Shown one piece after another: positions 51,507-62,200 of a DNA stretch of 64,000 bases. The DNA comes from an uncultured Phocaeicola sp. (GTDB lineage: Bacteria > Bacteroidota > Bacteroidia > Bacteroidales > Bacteroidaceae). The stretch covers positions 1-64,000 of the forward strand of contig CAUBDX010000011.1 of NCBI GenBank assembly GCA_958434805.1, written 5' to 3'. Every line of letters begins with the position of its first letter. Within the stretch, counting starts at the first letter, position 1. Under the pieces are notes generated by a model that did no database searches, was not told where the DNA came from, and saw only the letters and a list, made by a program, of their open reading frames with translations. Made by a program: the position numbers and the translations under genes.

Positions 51507-51873
51507 CCCCTTCCTGCACTATTGCAACGTAAAGGACTGCAGAATACAGAAACGGGACTGAATACATCTTTTCTGTCTTTTTTCATATGTGAAGAAACAG
51601 GAGAAAAGTGCATCCCATGTCGTCCTGACAGTGTATGATAGGGTTTCATCATGTTGTTACCATTAGGAATAAGGGCGTATGGGGATTTTCCCTTATGACT
51701 CCCTGGCTTGTGATAAGCTGGGGAGTTTTTGTGTTTTCCTACTGTGCATTTCTTTTCGGATAAGCTGTTGTGAACAAATCCACCATTGTTTTGTTCTTGA
51801 GAAATAAAGTAGATTGTCAAAACGTAACTAATCTGAACCGTTCCGGCTTGTGACAAGTAGGAGCGGTTTTTTA

Positions 51874-52180
51874 GTTTGATGTTTTTAGAATAAAGATCTC
51901 ACATGAATTATGTGCTTCTTCATCTTTGTATGCTGTTGACATCAACTTTGAATGGTCCAATATTCACTCCAATGGGCTTCCAGAAGAAATGTATATAAAC
52001 AAGTACTGCCCAGAAATTATCAATGGAGTGACAGTTCCTGCATCGTTCTCGCCCCCTGACTCGCTCAATATCCATGCAATGTTTTTGGATGGCGAGCTAC
52101 AATACCGGAAGAGTCCCCAAACAGTCCCCGTCCAGTTTAATCCTGAAGCAATGACCCTGACAGGTGGTCAAGAATATTAG
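51874..52180 (+). pseudogene. C-terminal relic of an unidentified protein
   Basis: An open frame with no plausible start codon runs to the TAG at 52180. It encodes LYAVDINFEWSNIHSNGLPE, then EMYINKYCPEI and LDGELQYRKSPQTVPVQFNP. This looks like the end of a larger beta-rich protein. I do not recognise the family. It lies about 230 nt before the orphan susC, so it may be the remains of an upstream gene of that locus. Confidence 0.4.
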
Positions 52181-52296
52181 TACAAACTTCAATAAGACAT
52201 GTTATCAAATTTGTTATAATCCATAATGGGGACCAACTTTCCGGATACTTATATAATTGTATAATTTCCATTTCAACTCAAACTTTTTCATCTGTT

Positions 52297-52328
52297 ATTG
52301 CGTCTCTTTAAAAATTATTATATATTTG
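52297..52328 (+). promoter_or_regulatory. Promoter of the orphan susCD operon
   Basis: TATATTTG at 52321-52328 fits the Bacteroides -7 element exactly. ATTG at 52297-52300 with 20-nt spacing is a weak -33 element. The leader before susC would be about 80 nt. Confidence 0.6.
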
Positions 52329-52412
52329 CGACGTTAATTTAAATCAAATTGAAATTATAGTTATTAAAATTTTAAATATCTATAGTTTTAATAAACCTCA
52401 AAACTCAATATT

Positions 52413-55400
52413 ATGTTAAAAAGACTGCAATCTGTTAGTATGGTATTATTCCTTGGAACTTTATTCTCCGGAACAATTTCTACAGCTACGGCCTCTGGAG
52501 CAAATTCTTTTGCGACCACACAGCAAGCGGGAATATGCAAAGGACTTGTGAAAGATGCTACCGGAGAGTCTGTTATTGGAGCCTCTGTTGTAGTAAAAGG
52601 TACCACTAACGGAACAATTACCGATTTTGATGGTAATTTTAGCCTCGATGGGATTAAGAAAGGAGATGTGATTGTAATCTCTTATGTGGGATATCAGACA
52701 CAAGAGATTAAATGGAACGGCAGCCCGCTGAATGTTATCTTGAAAGAAGATTCAAAGACTCTAAGTGAGGTTGTGGTAGTAGGTTATGGCACACAGAAAA
52801 AGGCGAATCTTTCAGGTTCTGTTGCTATGGTAGACAGCAAAGAGTTGGAGAATCGTCCTATTCAGAATGTATCCAGTGGTTTGCAAGGTTTGATGCCGGG
52901 TGTTGCTATTACAGGAACCAACGGGGCACCGGGGCAGGATGCCGGCAAAATCCGTGTTCGTGGGATCGGCACATTGAATGAAGCGGGACCTTATATTTTA
53001 GTGGATGGCATTGAAACCGGTACATTGAGTGCGGTCGACCCTAATGACATAGAAAGCATTTCTGTATTGAAGGATGCTGCTTCGGCAGCAATTTATGGTT
53101 CTAAAGCTGCCAACGGTGTTGTTTTGATAACTACCAAACGCGGCAAGACCGGACAGACTAAAATTTCCTACAGTGGTTATCTAAGTTTCCAGAATGCAAC
53201 GAATATGATTGAGCGTATGGGGTCATACGAATACGCATCCCTGCTGAATCAGGCATTGGAGGCTGAAGGTATGTCGAAGCGTTTCAATGATACCGAGCTG
53301 CAAAAGTTTAAAGACGGGAATGACCCGCTCTATCCGGATACCGACTGGTATGACCTGGCATATAAGACGGGTGTTCAACATCGCCATAATGTCAATATCA
53401 ACGGTGGTTCTGAAAATGTAAAATATATGGCCTCGCTGGGATATTTGAACCAAACAGGTATTTTGCCTAACGCAGGGCGTGAACAGTTTAATGCGCGTAC
53501 CAATCTGGACATGAAGATTAATAAACGTTTGAGTGCGCGCATGAACCTGTCTTTCATTAAAAATGATTACAGTGACGCCAGTTCCGCCTACTACGGGGGT
53601 AGCTCGGATCAGATCATCAGGCAGTTGAATTTGATCGCTCCTTGGATTGTAGCCCGCTATGATGACGGCACTTGGGGCACAATTTCAGACGGCAGTCCCA
53701 TTGCCTGGTTAGATTCGGGCATGAAGGTGAACCGTGACAATTATAATTTTTCGGGGATGGCCGCTGTAGACTATGAAATATTTGATGGCTTAAAATTAAC
53801 CTTGCAAGGTGCTTACGTCAACAATTTACAAAATTACAATTATTTCCAAAAATATATAAAGTATAATGAGAATAAAGAATCTGATCCCAGTCAGTTGGAC
53901 GAGCGTTTTTATAAATGGGACCGCACAAACTATGACGCCTTATTGAACTACAATAAAAATTTCGGCAAGCATAATATTAAGGGTCTGTTGGGATGGCATA
54001 CGGAAAAATATAATTATAAATATCAGAAAGCCGTCCGCAAGAAATTCCCTAATAATGAATTGACGGATATGAATGCCGGTGATGCTTCTACCCAAAGCAA
54101 TGAAGGGTATACAGCTGAATTGGCAATGATTTCATGGTTTGCCCGTATTAACTATGATTTTGCAGGTAAATATCTCTTGGAAGCCAACATTCGTGCGGAC
54201 GCCTCTTCCCGTTTTGCGGAAGGTCACCGTTGGGGATATTTTCCTTCTTTCTCGGGTGCATGGCGCATCAGCGAGGAAGCATTTATGGAAAGTGCAAAAG
54301 ACAGCTGGTTGTCCGGACTGAAAATTCGAGCTTCTTGGGGGCAGCTGGGTAATCAGGATGCATTGAGTGGCAGTAATAATGACTATTATCCTGCCTTGAA
54401 CACGTATAATCTCGATTCCAAATATGCATTTGGAGGCTCTTTGAATTCTGGTTATTATCAACGGAAATATCGTCTGGAAACCATTTCATGGGAAAAAGCC
54501 TCTACTTGGGGAGTCGGCGTTGACTTTACTTTATTCAATAAACTGAATGGTTCTCTGGATTATTATAATCGGAAGACTACTGGTATAATTATGGATGTGA
54601 CAGTCCCTAAAGAATTTGCTTTGGATGCCTATAAGGATAATGTAGGCTCTATGAGAAACAGTGGTATAGAAATAAATTTAAGCTACAATACAAAAATAGG
54701 TCAGGTTGATTTCGGAATTGCGGGCAATTTCTCTTACAATAAGAATGAAATTCTGGATCTGGGAGGCGGCGACCCTAACAAGTACCTGGATGCTACTGAT
54801 GGTTACAGCCAGCGTAATAAGGTAGGTGAAGCAATGAATTCCTATTATATTTATAGGGCGGATGGATTTTTTAATTCTCAAGAAGAAGCTGATGCATATA
54901 CGGCCAAATACGGTAATCCTTTCGGTAAAACTTTCAAGGCAGGCGATTTGCGTTATGTGGATACAAATAAAGATGGTAAACTGACAGCTGATGACCGTGA
55001 ATATTGTGGAAGTTCCGATCCTAAAATTATTTACGGATTCAATATAAATGCGGGCTGGAAAGGAATTGACTTATCATTGATGTTCAATGGTGCGGCGGGT
55101 GTGAAACGCCTGTTTGACGGATACGAGGTGTATGGTAATTTCTCGGGTGACGCTGCTCATCCGGCTACTATTTGGAGAGATGCCTGGACACCCGATAACC
55201 ATGATGCCTCCATGCCACGTATTTTTTACGATACAAACTCGGCCAGTAGCAGCCGTTCGGTACAATCGGATTTTTGGTTACAAGATACAAGTTATTTGCG
55301 TCTGAAAAATTTGCAGTTGGGATATACTTTGCCGAAAGGCTGGTTGAATTCGGTTGGTGTTGAGAATATCCGTATTTACTATTCTGTAGAGAATCTATTG

Positions 55401-55508
55401 ACTTTTGATAAGATGAAGATCAATATAGACCCTGAATCCACAAGCCAACGGCTGTCTTCCTATCCTCTATTACGTACTCATGCATTCGGCGTTAATGTTA
55501 CATTCTAA
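52413..55508 (+). CDS. susC: SusC-type TonB-dependent transporter without STN domain (orphan pair)
   Basis: One thousand and thirty-one residues. Signal peptide, carboxypeptidase-regulatory-like domain (AGICKGLVKDATGESVIGAS; IVISYVGYQTQEIKW), TonB-box region (SEVVVVGYGTQKKANLSGSV), plug with IRVRGIGTLNEAGPYILVDG and the DIESISVLKDAASAAIYGSK segment, then a barrel ending AFGVNVTF. It lacks the STN domain of the first SusC, so it is not expected to signal to an anti-sigma. No regulator or enzyme gene lies nearby, so the imported substrate is unknown. Confidence 0.92.
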   Translation: MLKRLQSVSMVLFLGTLFSGTISTATASGANSFATTQQAGICKGLVKDATGESVIGASVVVKGTTNGTITDFDGNFSLDGIKKGDVIVISYVGYQTQEIKWNGSPLNVILKEDSKTLSEVVVVGYGTQKKANLSGSVAMVDSKELENRPIQNVSSGLQGLMPGVAITGTNGAPGQDAGKIRVRGIGTLNEAGPYILVDGIETGTLSAVDPNDIESISVLKDAASAAIYGSKAANGVVLITTKRGKTGQTKISYSGYLSFQNATNMIERMGSYEYASLLNQALEAEGMSKRFNDTELQKFKDGNDPLYPDTDWYDLAYKTGVQHRHNVNINGGSENVKYMASLGYLNQTGILPNAGREQFNARTNLDMKINKRLSARMNLSFIKNDYSDASSAYYGGSSDQIIRQLNLIAPWIVARYDDGTWGTISDGSPIAWLDSGMKVNRDNYNFSGMAAVDYEIFDGLKLTLQGAYVNNLQNYNYFQKYIKYNENKESDPSQLDERFYKWDRTNYDALLNYNKNFGKHNIKGLLGWHTEKYNYKYQKAVRKKFPNNELTDMNAGDASTQSNEGYTAELAMISWFARINYDFAGKYLLEANIRADASSRFAEGHRWGYFPSFSGAWRISEEAFMESAKDSWLSGLKIRASWGQLGNQDALSGSNNDYYPALNTYNLDSKYAFGGSLNSGYYQRKYRLETISWEKASTWGVGVDFTLFNKLNGSLDYYNRKTTGIIMDVTVPKEFALDAYKDNVGSMRNSGIEINLSYNTKIGQVDFGIAGNFSYNKNEILDLGGGDPNKYLDATDGYSQRNKVGEAMNSYYIYRADGFFNSQEEADAYTAKYGNPFGKTFKAGDLRYVDTNKDGKLTADDREYCGSSDPKIIYGFNINAGWKGIDLSLMFNGAAGVKRLFDGYEVYGNFSGDAAHPATIWRDAWTPDNHDASMPRIFYDTNSASSSRSVQSDFWLQDTSYLRLKNLQLGYTLPKGWLNSVGVENIRIYYSVENLLTFDKMKINIDPESTSQRLSSYPLLRTHAFGVNVTF

Positions 55509-55536
55509 ATTGTTATAGACTAAAAAAAATGGAATT

Positions 55537-57174
55537 ATGAAATACTTGAAACAATATATGATCATAGGAGCGGTGACAATGATTACATCTTGCTCTGATT
55601 TTCTAGATACAGCTCCATTGGATGCCCTGTCTCCTGCCACTACGTGGAAAACCGAGGATGATGCCCAAAAATTTGCTATCGGGTGTTATGGCGGTAATAA
55701 CTACGATACTTCCAGCTGGGAAGATGGTGGCAATATCTTATATCTCGACTGCGGGTCGGATTTTGGATATAACAACTTTGAATGGGAAAACTATAAGACC
55801 ATTGGCAACGGTACAATGACTCCGTCAGGGGCTGTTGCAAGCTTTTATGATTTCTCAGTCATCCGCCGTTGTAACACATTCCTAGAAAAGGTAAAGGAGA
55901 TCCCATTTTCCAATGAGCAGACCAAAAACGATTTGATCGGTCAGGTCCGTACTATTCGCGCTTATCGCTATTTTGTTATGAACTGGTGGTATGGAGGAGT
56001 GCCTGTGATTGACAACTATAACTCAGCAGATGAAGCTAAAGTTCCCCGCAAGTCGGAGGAGGAAGTGAAAAATTACGTCAATACAGAATTGGACACAGCC
56101 ATCGGTGAACTGAATGCATCTCCCTCTGAAAGGGGACGGATCGCAAAGGGCGCTGCTATGGCAATCCGAATGCGCAGCGCACTGTATTATGGTGATTATG
56201 TGAAAGCAAAAGAAATGGCCGAGGCCATCATGAATTTGAAACAGTACGATCTGGAACCGGACTACAGTAATTTGTTCAAAGTTGCCGGTCAGGACTCAAA
56301 AGAGATTATTTTGGCTGTTCAATATGTGAATTCCACTTTGGAATTGGGCACAATAGGCCAGATGTATAATAATGGTGACGGTGGCTGGTCCTCCATTGTT
56401 CCGACTCAGAACCTGGTGGATACTTATGAAATGGCTGACGGCTTGACCAAAGAGGAATCCGGCTCTTATGACCCAAACCATCCGTTTGCCGGTCGCGATC
56501 CACGTATGGCCATGACCATTATATACCCAGGAATGGACTGGAATGGCACTGTAGTCAATACACTGGACAAGACAATCAATGGTAAGGATAATGCAAACTA
56601 TCCTCCTTCTGCGAACAATGCTTCAAAGACCGCCTTAACCTGGAGAAAATATTTGGATGAACAATATGCTAATGGTATTTGGAACACGAATGCCTGCCCT
56701 ATTGTAATCCGCTATGCAGAAGTGTTGCTTACTTATGCGGAAGCAGTCAATGAACTTTCTGGTCCGTCTGCAGATGTTTATGACAAACTGGATCTGATTC
56801 GTGGACGTGTAGGAATGCCGAAAGTGGATCGTGAGAAGTATGCTTCAAAGGAAACATTACGCCGGCTGATCCGCCGTGAACGTGGGGTGGAATTGGCCGG
56901 GGAAGGTGTGCGTCGGGCTGATATTCTGCGCTGGAAAGATGATAATGGAAAGATGGTTGCAGAAACAGTCCTGAATGGTGTTTTGGAAAGGGTTGTCGGA
57001 ACTGTAAATTATGCCGAGACTGATCCGACGAAACGTGCGGAGATTGACACGAACGCCCCTGCTACTGACAAGAAGATTGAAGACCGTGTATTCAAAGTGC
57101 ATAATCGATACAATCCAATTCCTCAGGGAGCTATTGATAATAACCCGAATCTTGAGCAAAACCCCGGGTATTAA
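55537..57174 (+). CDS. susD: SusD-type surface lipoprotein (orphan pair)
   Basis: Five hundred and forty-five residues; lipobox Cys19 (MITSC), SDFLDTAPLDALSPATTWKT, SusD helices (DLIGQVRTIRAYRYFVMNWW YGGVP region), and the C-terminal RLIRRERGVELAGEGVRRAD motif. Partner of the SusC 28 nt upstream. Followed by a terminator, so the operon appears to contain only these two genes. Confidence 0.92.
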   Translation: MKYLKQYMIIGAVTMITSCSDFLDTAPLDALSPATTWKTEDDAQKFAIGCYGGNNYDTSSWEDGGNILYLDCGSDFGYNNFEWENYKTIGNGTMTPSGAVASFYDFSVIRRCNTFLEKVKEIPFSNEQTKNDLIGQVRTIRAYRYFVMNWWYGGVPVIDNYNSADEAKVPRKSEEEVKNYVNTELDTAIGELNASPSERGRIAKGAAMAIRMRSALYYGDYVKAKEMAEAIMNLKQYDLEPDYSNLFKVAGQDSKEIILAVQYVNSTLELGTIGQMYNNGDGGWSSIVPTQNLVDTYEMADGLTKEESGSYDPNHPFAGRDPRMAMTIIYPGMDWNGTVVNTLDKTINGKDNANYPPSANNASKTALTWRKYLDEQYANGIWNTNACPIVIRYAEVLLTYAEAVNELSGPSADVYDKLDLIRGRVGMPKVDREKYASKETLRRLIRRERGVELAGEGVRRADILRWKDDNGKMVAETVLNGVLERVVGTVNYAETDPTKRAEIDTNAPATDKKIEDRVFKVHNRYNPIPQGAIDNNPNLEQNPGY

Positions 57175-57228
57175 TACAATGACAGTATCGGTCTTTTGTA
57201 ATTAGAATGGAAATCCAATAAAAAAATG

Positions 57229-57259
57229 GAAGGTGTGTCGTAATACACGATGCACCTTC
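57229..57259 (+). terminator. Terminator after the orphan susD
   Basis: GAAGGTG (57229-57235) and CACCTTC (57253-57259) with an inner TCGT / ACGA pair, then TTAATTTTT. The outer arms equal those of the terminator at 49919-49943. Confidence 0.75.
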
Positions 57260-57340
57260 TTAATTTTTATTAAGCGCAATACAATTGCAGTGTATTCTCC
57301 TATCATTGTATCCGAAATATAACATAAAAAAGAAACTACC

Positions 57341-57745
57341 ATGCCAAATGAAAACAACCTGTTGCCGGAACATGCACAACTTGCAGCAGTTCTGGACAAT
57401 CCGGACGCAATCCAAAGGATCAAAGAGCCGACAGAAAAAGTACAGATTGCCGCCGTACAGAAAAAGCCGGAACTTGTCCGGCTGTTCACCAACACTACGG
57501 AAAAAGTACAGCTTTCCGCCGTAATTGCCTCTCCTGAAAGTGTCCTTCTCATGCAGGCCCCATCCCCCCTGGCCTGCTTCACGGCCGTGGAAAGGATGTT
57601 CAAGGCGGACCTGCCGCCCACAACCGGTATTCTGGCCGCAGCCCGGAGGCTGGTATTCCGGATGAAGGGGAACAGGAAACTCGGAGAACCGGATACGGAA
57701 GCCGTAAAGGAGTTTTTTGATGAAGTCAAATCCTTTAAACATTGA
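57341..57745 (+). CDS. Short protein of 22-residue repeats (DUF4116-like)
   Basis: One hundred and thirty-four residues. About three degenerate copies of a 22-residue unit (EPTEKVQIAAVQKKPELVRL; TTEKVQLSAVIASPESVLLM) occupy residues 10-75, then a helical region (TGILAAARRLVFRMKGNRKL) and an acidic end. It is a shorter sibling of the next gene. The repeats resemble DUF4116-type helical repeats, which probably form a solenoid for protein binding. Function unknown. Confidence 0.65.
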   Translation: MPNENNLLPEHAQLAAVLDNPDAIQRIKEPTEKVQIAAVQKKPELVRLFTNTTEKVQLSAVIASPESVLLMQAPSPLACFTAVERMFKADLPPTTGILAAARRLVFRMKGNRKLGEPDTEAVKEFFDEVKSFKH

Positions 57746-57750
57746 AAGCC

Positions 57751-59106
57751 ATGCCTACAATCCTGGAACACCTTGCCGCGCTGTTCGACAAGGACATGAG
57801 GGCGGTATTGAGCAATCCCCGCGCCATCAGCATGATCGCCAACCCTTCCGCCCGTGTCCAGATGGCCGCGGTCAGAAGGGACAGAAGTGTCATCTGCTTT
57901 ATTGAGAAACCGACGGAAAAGGTACAGCTGACAGCTGTCAGAAACGCACCGCACAACATCCATTTCATCACTTCGCCAAGTGAGAGGGTACAGCTGACGG
58001 TCATAGGCATCAGGCCTTCCTATGTCGGCTTCATCCCAAACCCTACGGAAAAAGTACAGCTGAAAGCCGTCGAGAAGAGACCGGAATGCATCTTCCTGCT
58101 GCAGAAGCCCGCAGAAAAGGTACAGCTGACGGCCGTCCTGAAAGATCCCCGGTATCTCTCGGCAATCAGGGAGCCGACAGAAAAAGTACAGCTGGCAGCC
58201 GTACAGAAAAATCCGGAATGCATCCGTCATATAGCGGAACCGACGGAGAAGGTGCAGCATATGGCCGTCCAGAGAAGTCCGGATATCTTCCGGCAGATCA
58301 GGCAGCCTGAGGAAAGCGTGCGGCTGGCGGCGGTGCAGGCCAAGGGAGAGAACATCAGATACGTGTCCGCCCCGTCCGAGGCTGTACAACTGGCGGCTGT
58401 CAGAAACGATCCGATGAATATCCGGTATATAGAAAACCCTACGGAAAAGGTGCAGTCTGTCGTTCTGAACGCAGACCGGGATGCGGCACCGTTTATCAGT
58501 TCGCCTACAGAAGAGATCAAAAGACTGGCGATGGAAATGTACGGCCTCAGACTGGAAAATGCCGCCGGCAAGGAGGCGGCAGCGGCCCGGACATCCGAAA
58601 CCTCCGGAGACTCCGGAAAGAAAGCGGCGGAGGACGTGGCAAAGAAACCTTCGGCAAAGCAGGTCAGAGAGGCGGTGGAAAAACTGGATAGCGAGATCAG
58701 GGAAATAAACAGGGAGTACTTCCAGGCCACTTACGAGGCGCAGTACTCGGACAACGCCGCGGAACGGGAAAGCGAGGTCTCGGCTGCCGGGAAAAACAGG
58801 GAGAAGAAGCTTGTCAAAGCTTATGAAAAATTCAACTCGGCAGCCGTTCCGGAAAGGAAGGAATGCAATGTGGGGAAGATTGTCAAGGAACTACGCAAGG
58901 AAAGGGTGGCCGTGGAAAACATGAAAGCCGGGGAATGGCACTCCCTGATGAAGGGGAAGGCCGTACAGCCGCCCCTTGTTTCCGGCGCATCCGGAGCCGC
59001 AGGAAAAGGAAGCGCACTGATGCTTGCCAGAACACCCGCGGGATATGCACTGAAGGCGGCAGGCACCATAAACCAGGCAAGCCGGCAGGCCAATGCGGAA
59101 ATGTAA
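57751..59106 (+). CDS. Helical-repeat protein with ten or more 22-residue units
   Basis: Four hundred and fifty-one residues from ATG 57751. Residues 25-265 contain about ten 22-residue units with the consensus PTEKVQLAAVxKxPExIxxI (for example PTEKVQLTAVRNAPHNIHFI, PAEKVQLTAVLKDPRYLSAI). The Cys-poor C-terminal part is coiled-coil-like (QVREAVEKLDSEIREINREY) and ends in a glycine/alanine-rich region. No signal peptide. Near-identical units imply recent expansion at DNA level (66-bp tandem units). It probably forms a curved solenoid. Lying 5 nt after its shorter sibling, it may be co-transcribed with it. Confidence 0.7.
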   Translation: MPTILEHLAALFDKDMRAVLSNPRAISMIANPSARVQMAAVRRDRSVICFIEKPTEKVQLTAVRNAPHNIHFITSPSERVQLTVIGIRPSYVGFIPNPTEKVQLKAVEKRPECIFLLQKPAEKVQLTAVLKDPRYLSAIREPTEKVQLAAVQKNPECIRHIAEPTEKVQHMAVQRSPDIFRQIRQPEESVRLAAVQAKGENIRYVSAPSEAVQLAAVRNDPMNIRYIENPTEKVQSVVLNADRDAAPFISSPTEEIKRLAMEMYGLRLENAAGKEAAAARTSETSGDSGKKAAEDVAKKPSAKQVREAVEKLDSEIREINREYFQATYEAQYSDNAAERESEVSAAGKNREKKLVKAYEKFNSAAVPERKECNVGKIVKELRKERVAVENMKAGEWHSLMKGKAVQPPLVSGASGAAGKGSALMLARTPAGYALKAAGTINQASRQANAEM

Positions 59107-59131
59107 GTAACATTTGCATTCTACATATATC

Positions 59132-59183
59132 ACTTGTTTACTTATTTACTTTAAATTTCGGAAATGTAAATAAGTAAACAAGT
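59132..59183. promoter_or_regulatory. Perfect 18-bp inverted repeat before the polyvalent-protein gene
   Basis: ACTTGTTTACTTATTTAC (59132-59149) and its exact inverse complement (59166-59183) flank 16 nt. A T6 run follows, so it can terminate the repeat-protein operon. It also contains the 17-mer found upstream of parA, so it may in addition be an operator for the next gene, whose ATG is 62 nt away. Confidence 0.8.
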
Positions 59184-59244
59184 TTTTTGCTGATAAAACT
59201 CTTTATGACTTTATGAACAAGGTATCATATTAAGCCGGCAAACA

Positions 59245-62200
59245 ATGACACATACTTCCGATAAACATGTCACGGACGAAGAACTGGAACTTGTCACACG
59301 TGGCAAGGCGGACGGCATATACATGAAAGCTCCGAACGGCAGTCCGACTTCCCTGAATGAGAGGCAGTGGGTCCAAGTGCGCACCAGAGCATTCAAGAAC
59401 TGGTTTGGAAACTGGGAAAATGTACCGGAGGCAGCTTCAAGGATTGTCGATGAGAATGGCGAGCCTCTGGTTGTCCACCATGGAACACCTTTGCGCAGAG
59501 ACCAGATTACTCCCGAGAGGGGATGGCAGAGGGACGGGATCACTTATATACCCCAAAAGGCTCCGTTCCACACATTCAAGGGCGGTGAATATTCCGGCCT
59601 GATTTTCACCTCCGTCGATGCGGAAAAGGCAAGAGGTATTGCAGAGACGCGTGCAATGAGCATTCCTGATGACAAATATGGCAATGAACAATGGACGGAA
59701 GAAGGATACGTGTATGACCTGTATGTAAATTCAAGAAACCCTTTTGACCCGAAAGACGGGCAGGCCGTAAAAAAAATCCTGCAGTCATTGGGCAGCGAGA
59801 TACCTGTCCTGTCTTTTTATGGAGGAAAAGGAGGTACGGTATCCCCGGAGAAAGCGCTGGAGCTGGCATCAAGCAAAAGAAACTGCTGGATGCTGACGGA
59901 AACCCCGGAGTTTTTGTCCAAAATCAGGGAGGCGGGCTATGACGGGCTTGTCGGTTACGACGAGGGAGTGAAATACATAGCCGTGATGTCTCCCGGACAG
60001 TTGAAGGACGCTTATGAAAACACGGGCGCGTTTTCCACATCAAATGACAACATCCGCTTCCGTCAGGTCTATCACGGCAGTCCGGCCTCCTTCGGGCATT
60101 TCGACCATGCCTTTACCGGAACCGGTGAAGGGGCGCAGGCCTACGGATGGGGGACATACGTGACGGAAGTGAAAGGAATCGCCCGCAAATATGCGGCCAT
60201 CGGTATAAAGCGGGGAAACCACATCACCTATGACGGGGAGCCTTTATCCCCGGTGCTTGACAACGAATATTATTTTGATGAGGTATGGAGAATATGGAAA
60301 CGCCAGATCCTTTCTTCCACCGATGTGGACAGTTTGAAACGGAACATTTCTTCCGTGTATATGGACGGGCGTATCGCAAGCGCACACAGCGGACGGAGGA
60401 AGGCATTCGAGCGGCAGAAGCAGGAGCTGCTTTCCGACATAGATGCGGGCAGGATACGCATTGAGCCGCCGCGCCACCTCTATACGGTGGAAATTCCGGA
60501 AGACAACGGGATGAACTATCTGTACTGGGACAGGCCGGTATCCGCGGAGCAGCAGGGAAAGATATTCCTGCAGCTCCGCAAGGAACGTTTCTTCTTTCCG
60601 GAAGCCACGGCGGAGTTCTGGAGCGGCAGGTCGCATGTATGGAACAGCGGGAAAGAGTTCTACGGCTTTTTGGACCATATGTTCATGAATCCGGACCGGG
60701 ATACCGATTCACAGCGGCTTGCCAGCGGGTTTCTTTCGCGGGCGGGTTTTACCGGGATTGACTATCCGGCGGAGTGTTCAACCGGCGGCCGGGCTGACGG
60801 CGCGCGGAACTATGTCATTTTCAGCGAGGCCGACCTGAAGATAACCGCACATGAACGTTTCCGCTTCATCGGAGAGAAAGGGGCCTCCAGACTTGACCGG
60901 TCTGAAGGGGCCTCCCTGCGGCTGGAGAACCTCGCCGTCGCCCGCGAAATGGAAAAGTCCGGCAAGGATGCCGGAACAATAAAGGCGGCGACAGGCTGGG
61001 AACGCGGGGCTGATAGCAAGTGGCGTTATGAGACGGCGGATTTCGAATACCATCCGGCCGGAGATCTGGGCTATTCACGACTGCTGGAAAAACAGTCCTG
61101 GCATGGGGAGCTTGAAAATCTTCTTGACCGGCAGATAGAGGGCGAAACACTCTCTGAAGCGGAGTGGAAACGGTTTGAGGAACTGACGGAGCTGGCAGCC
61201 GGACTGAAGGAACAGGACGAGCTGCGTGAACGGATCTATCTTGATGACTATGTGAAAGACGATGAACTGTTCCAGGCCTATCCTGAAATGAAACGGACCC
61301 GGCTGGAATTTGTGGACCTGCCGTCGGCCGACTATTGCGGGGGCTACCTCCATCCGGACAACAGAATCGTGATAAACATCTCCCGGACTGATGATGTGAG
61401 GTCTGTCCTGGCCCATGAGATACAGCACGCAATACAGACCATGGAGGGCTTTGCGCGGGGAAGCAATCCCGGGGAGTTTAAAAACACGGTGGAGAATGTG
61501 ATCCTGGACATCGTGCGGGCCACTGACGGAAGGATTCTGGAGGGCGGCGGTTTCGACAATACCCCCAAAGGCATATTTGCCGCACTTGACCGGAAAGTGC
61601 CCTACGGGACAATACTGAGACATTATGACTATCCCCTCAGCCTCGTGGCTGAGAAGTACGGATATAAGAACATCTTTGACCTGGTGAATGACATCGGCCG
61701 GTTTAAAAGCGGCATACAGGAATACCGTTCCACTGCCGGGGAGGTGGAAGCGCGCAATGTGGAAAGCAGGCTGGATTTTACTTCCGCCCAAAGACGGAAC
61801 ACGCTTGCCGTTTCCACCGAGGATATCGCCCGGGACGGGCAGATATTCCTTTCAAGGGACGTCCGGATGGACGAGCTCGCACGTCATGTGTCTTTTCTGG
61901 CCGGGAAACTGCATATTCCGGTGGAAGTGATCCGTCATGCCGACGAGGCAGGCTCTCCCGACATACGCGACCTGCTCTCCTGCGGGAAAGACATCCGGGG
62001 CTGGTATGACATCCCCTCGCAACGTATCTGCCTGTATCTTCCACATGCCCGGGGGAAAGCGGACGTCGAGCGTACCCTGCTGCATGAGGGTGTGGCACAT
62101 TACGGCCTCAGAAAGCTTGCAGGTCCCAAGCATATGGATGCTTTTCTGGATGACATCTTCAACGGATGCGGAGAAAAAGTACGGGATGAGATTCTCCGGA

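Larger units (their letters stand above)
50243..51868 (+). repeat. Three hairpins with a shared GCTT-GTGAY-AAG apex
   Basis: Copies at 50243-50263, 51698-51726 and 51836-51868. Each has GCTT then GTGAT or GTGAC then AAG(C/T) at the tip. The lower stems differ in sequence but remain paired (TCC / GGA, ACTCCC / GGGAGT, AACCGTTCC / GGAGCGGTT). Copies 2 and 3 are followed by T runs. Conserved tips on compensating stems suggest an RNA element or specialised terminators. Confidence 0.6.

Noticed and set aside
51449..51856. A 135-codon minus-strand frame
   Set aside because: It crosses two hairpins with T runs on the other strand and a recognisable gene relic, and its sequence shows no domain.
57202..58389. 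A 395-codon minus-strand frame and repeated DNA that could suggest a CRISPR array
   Set aside because: The repeats are 66-bp in-frame coding units of the plus-strand 22-residue repeat proteins; there are no unique spacers between constant repeats, and the minus frame simply mirrors them.
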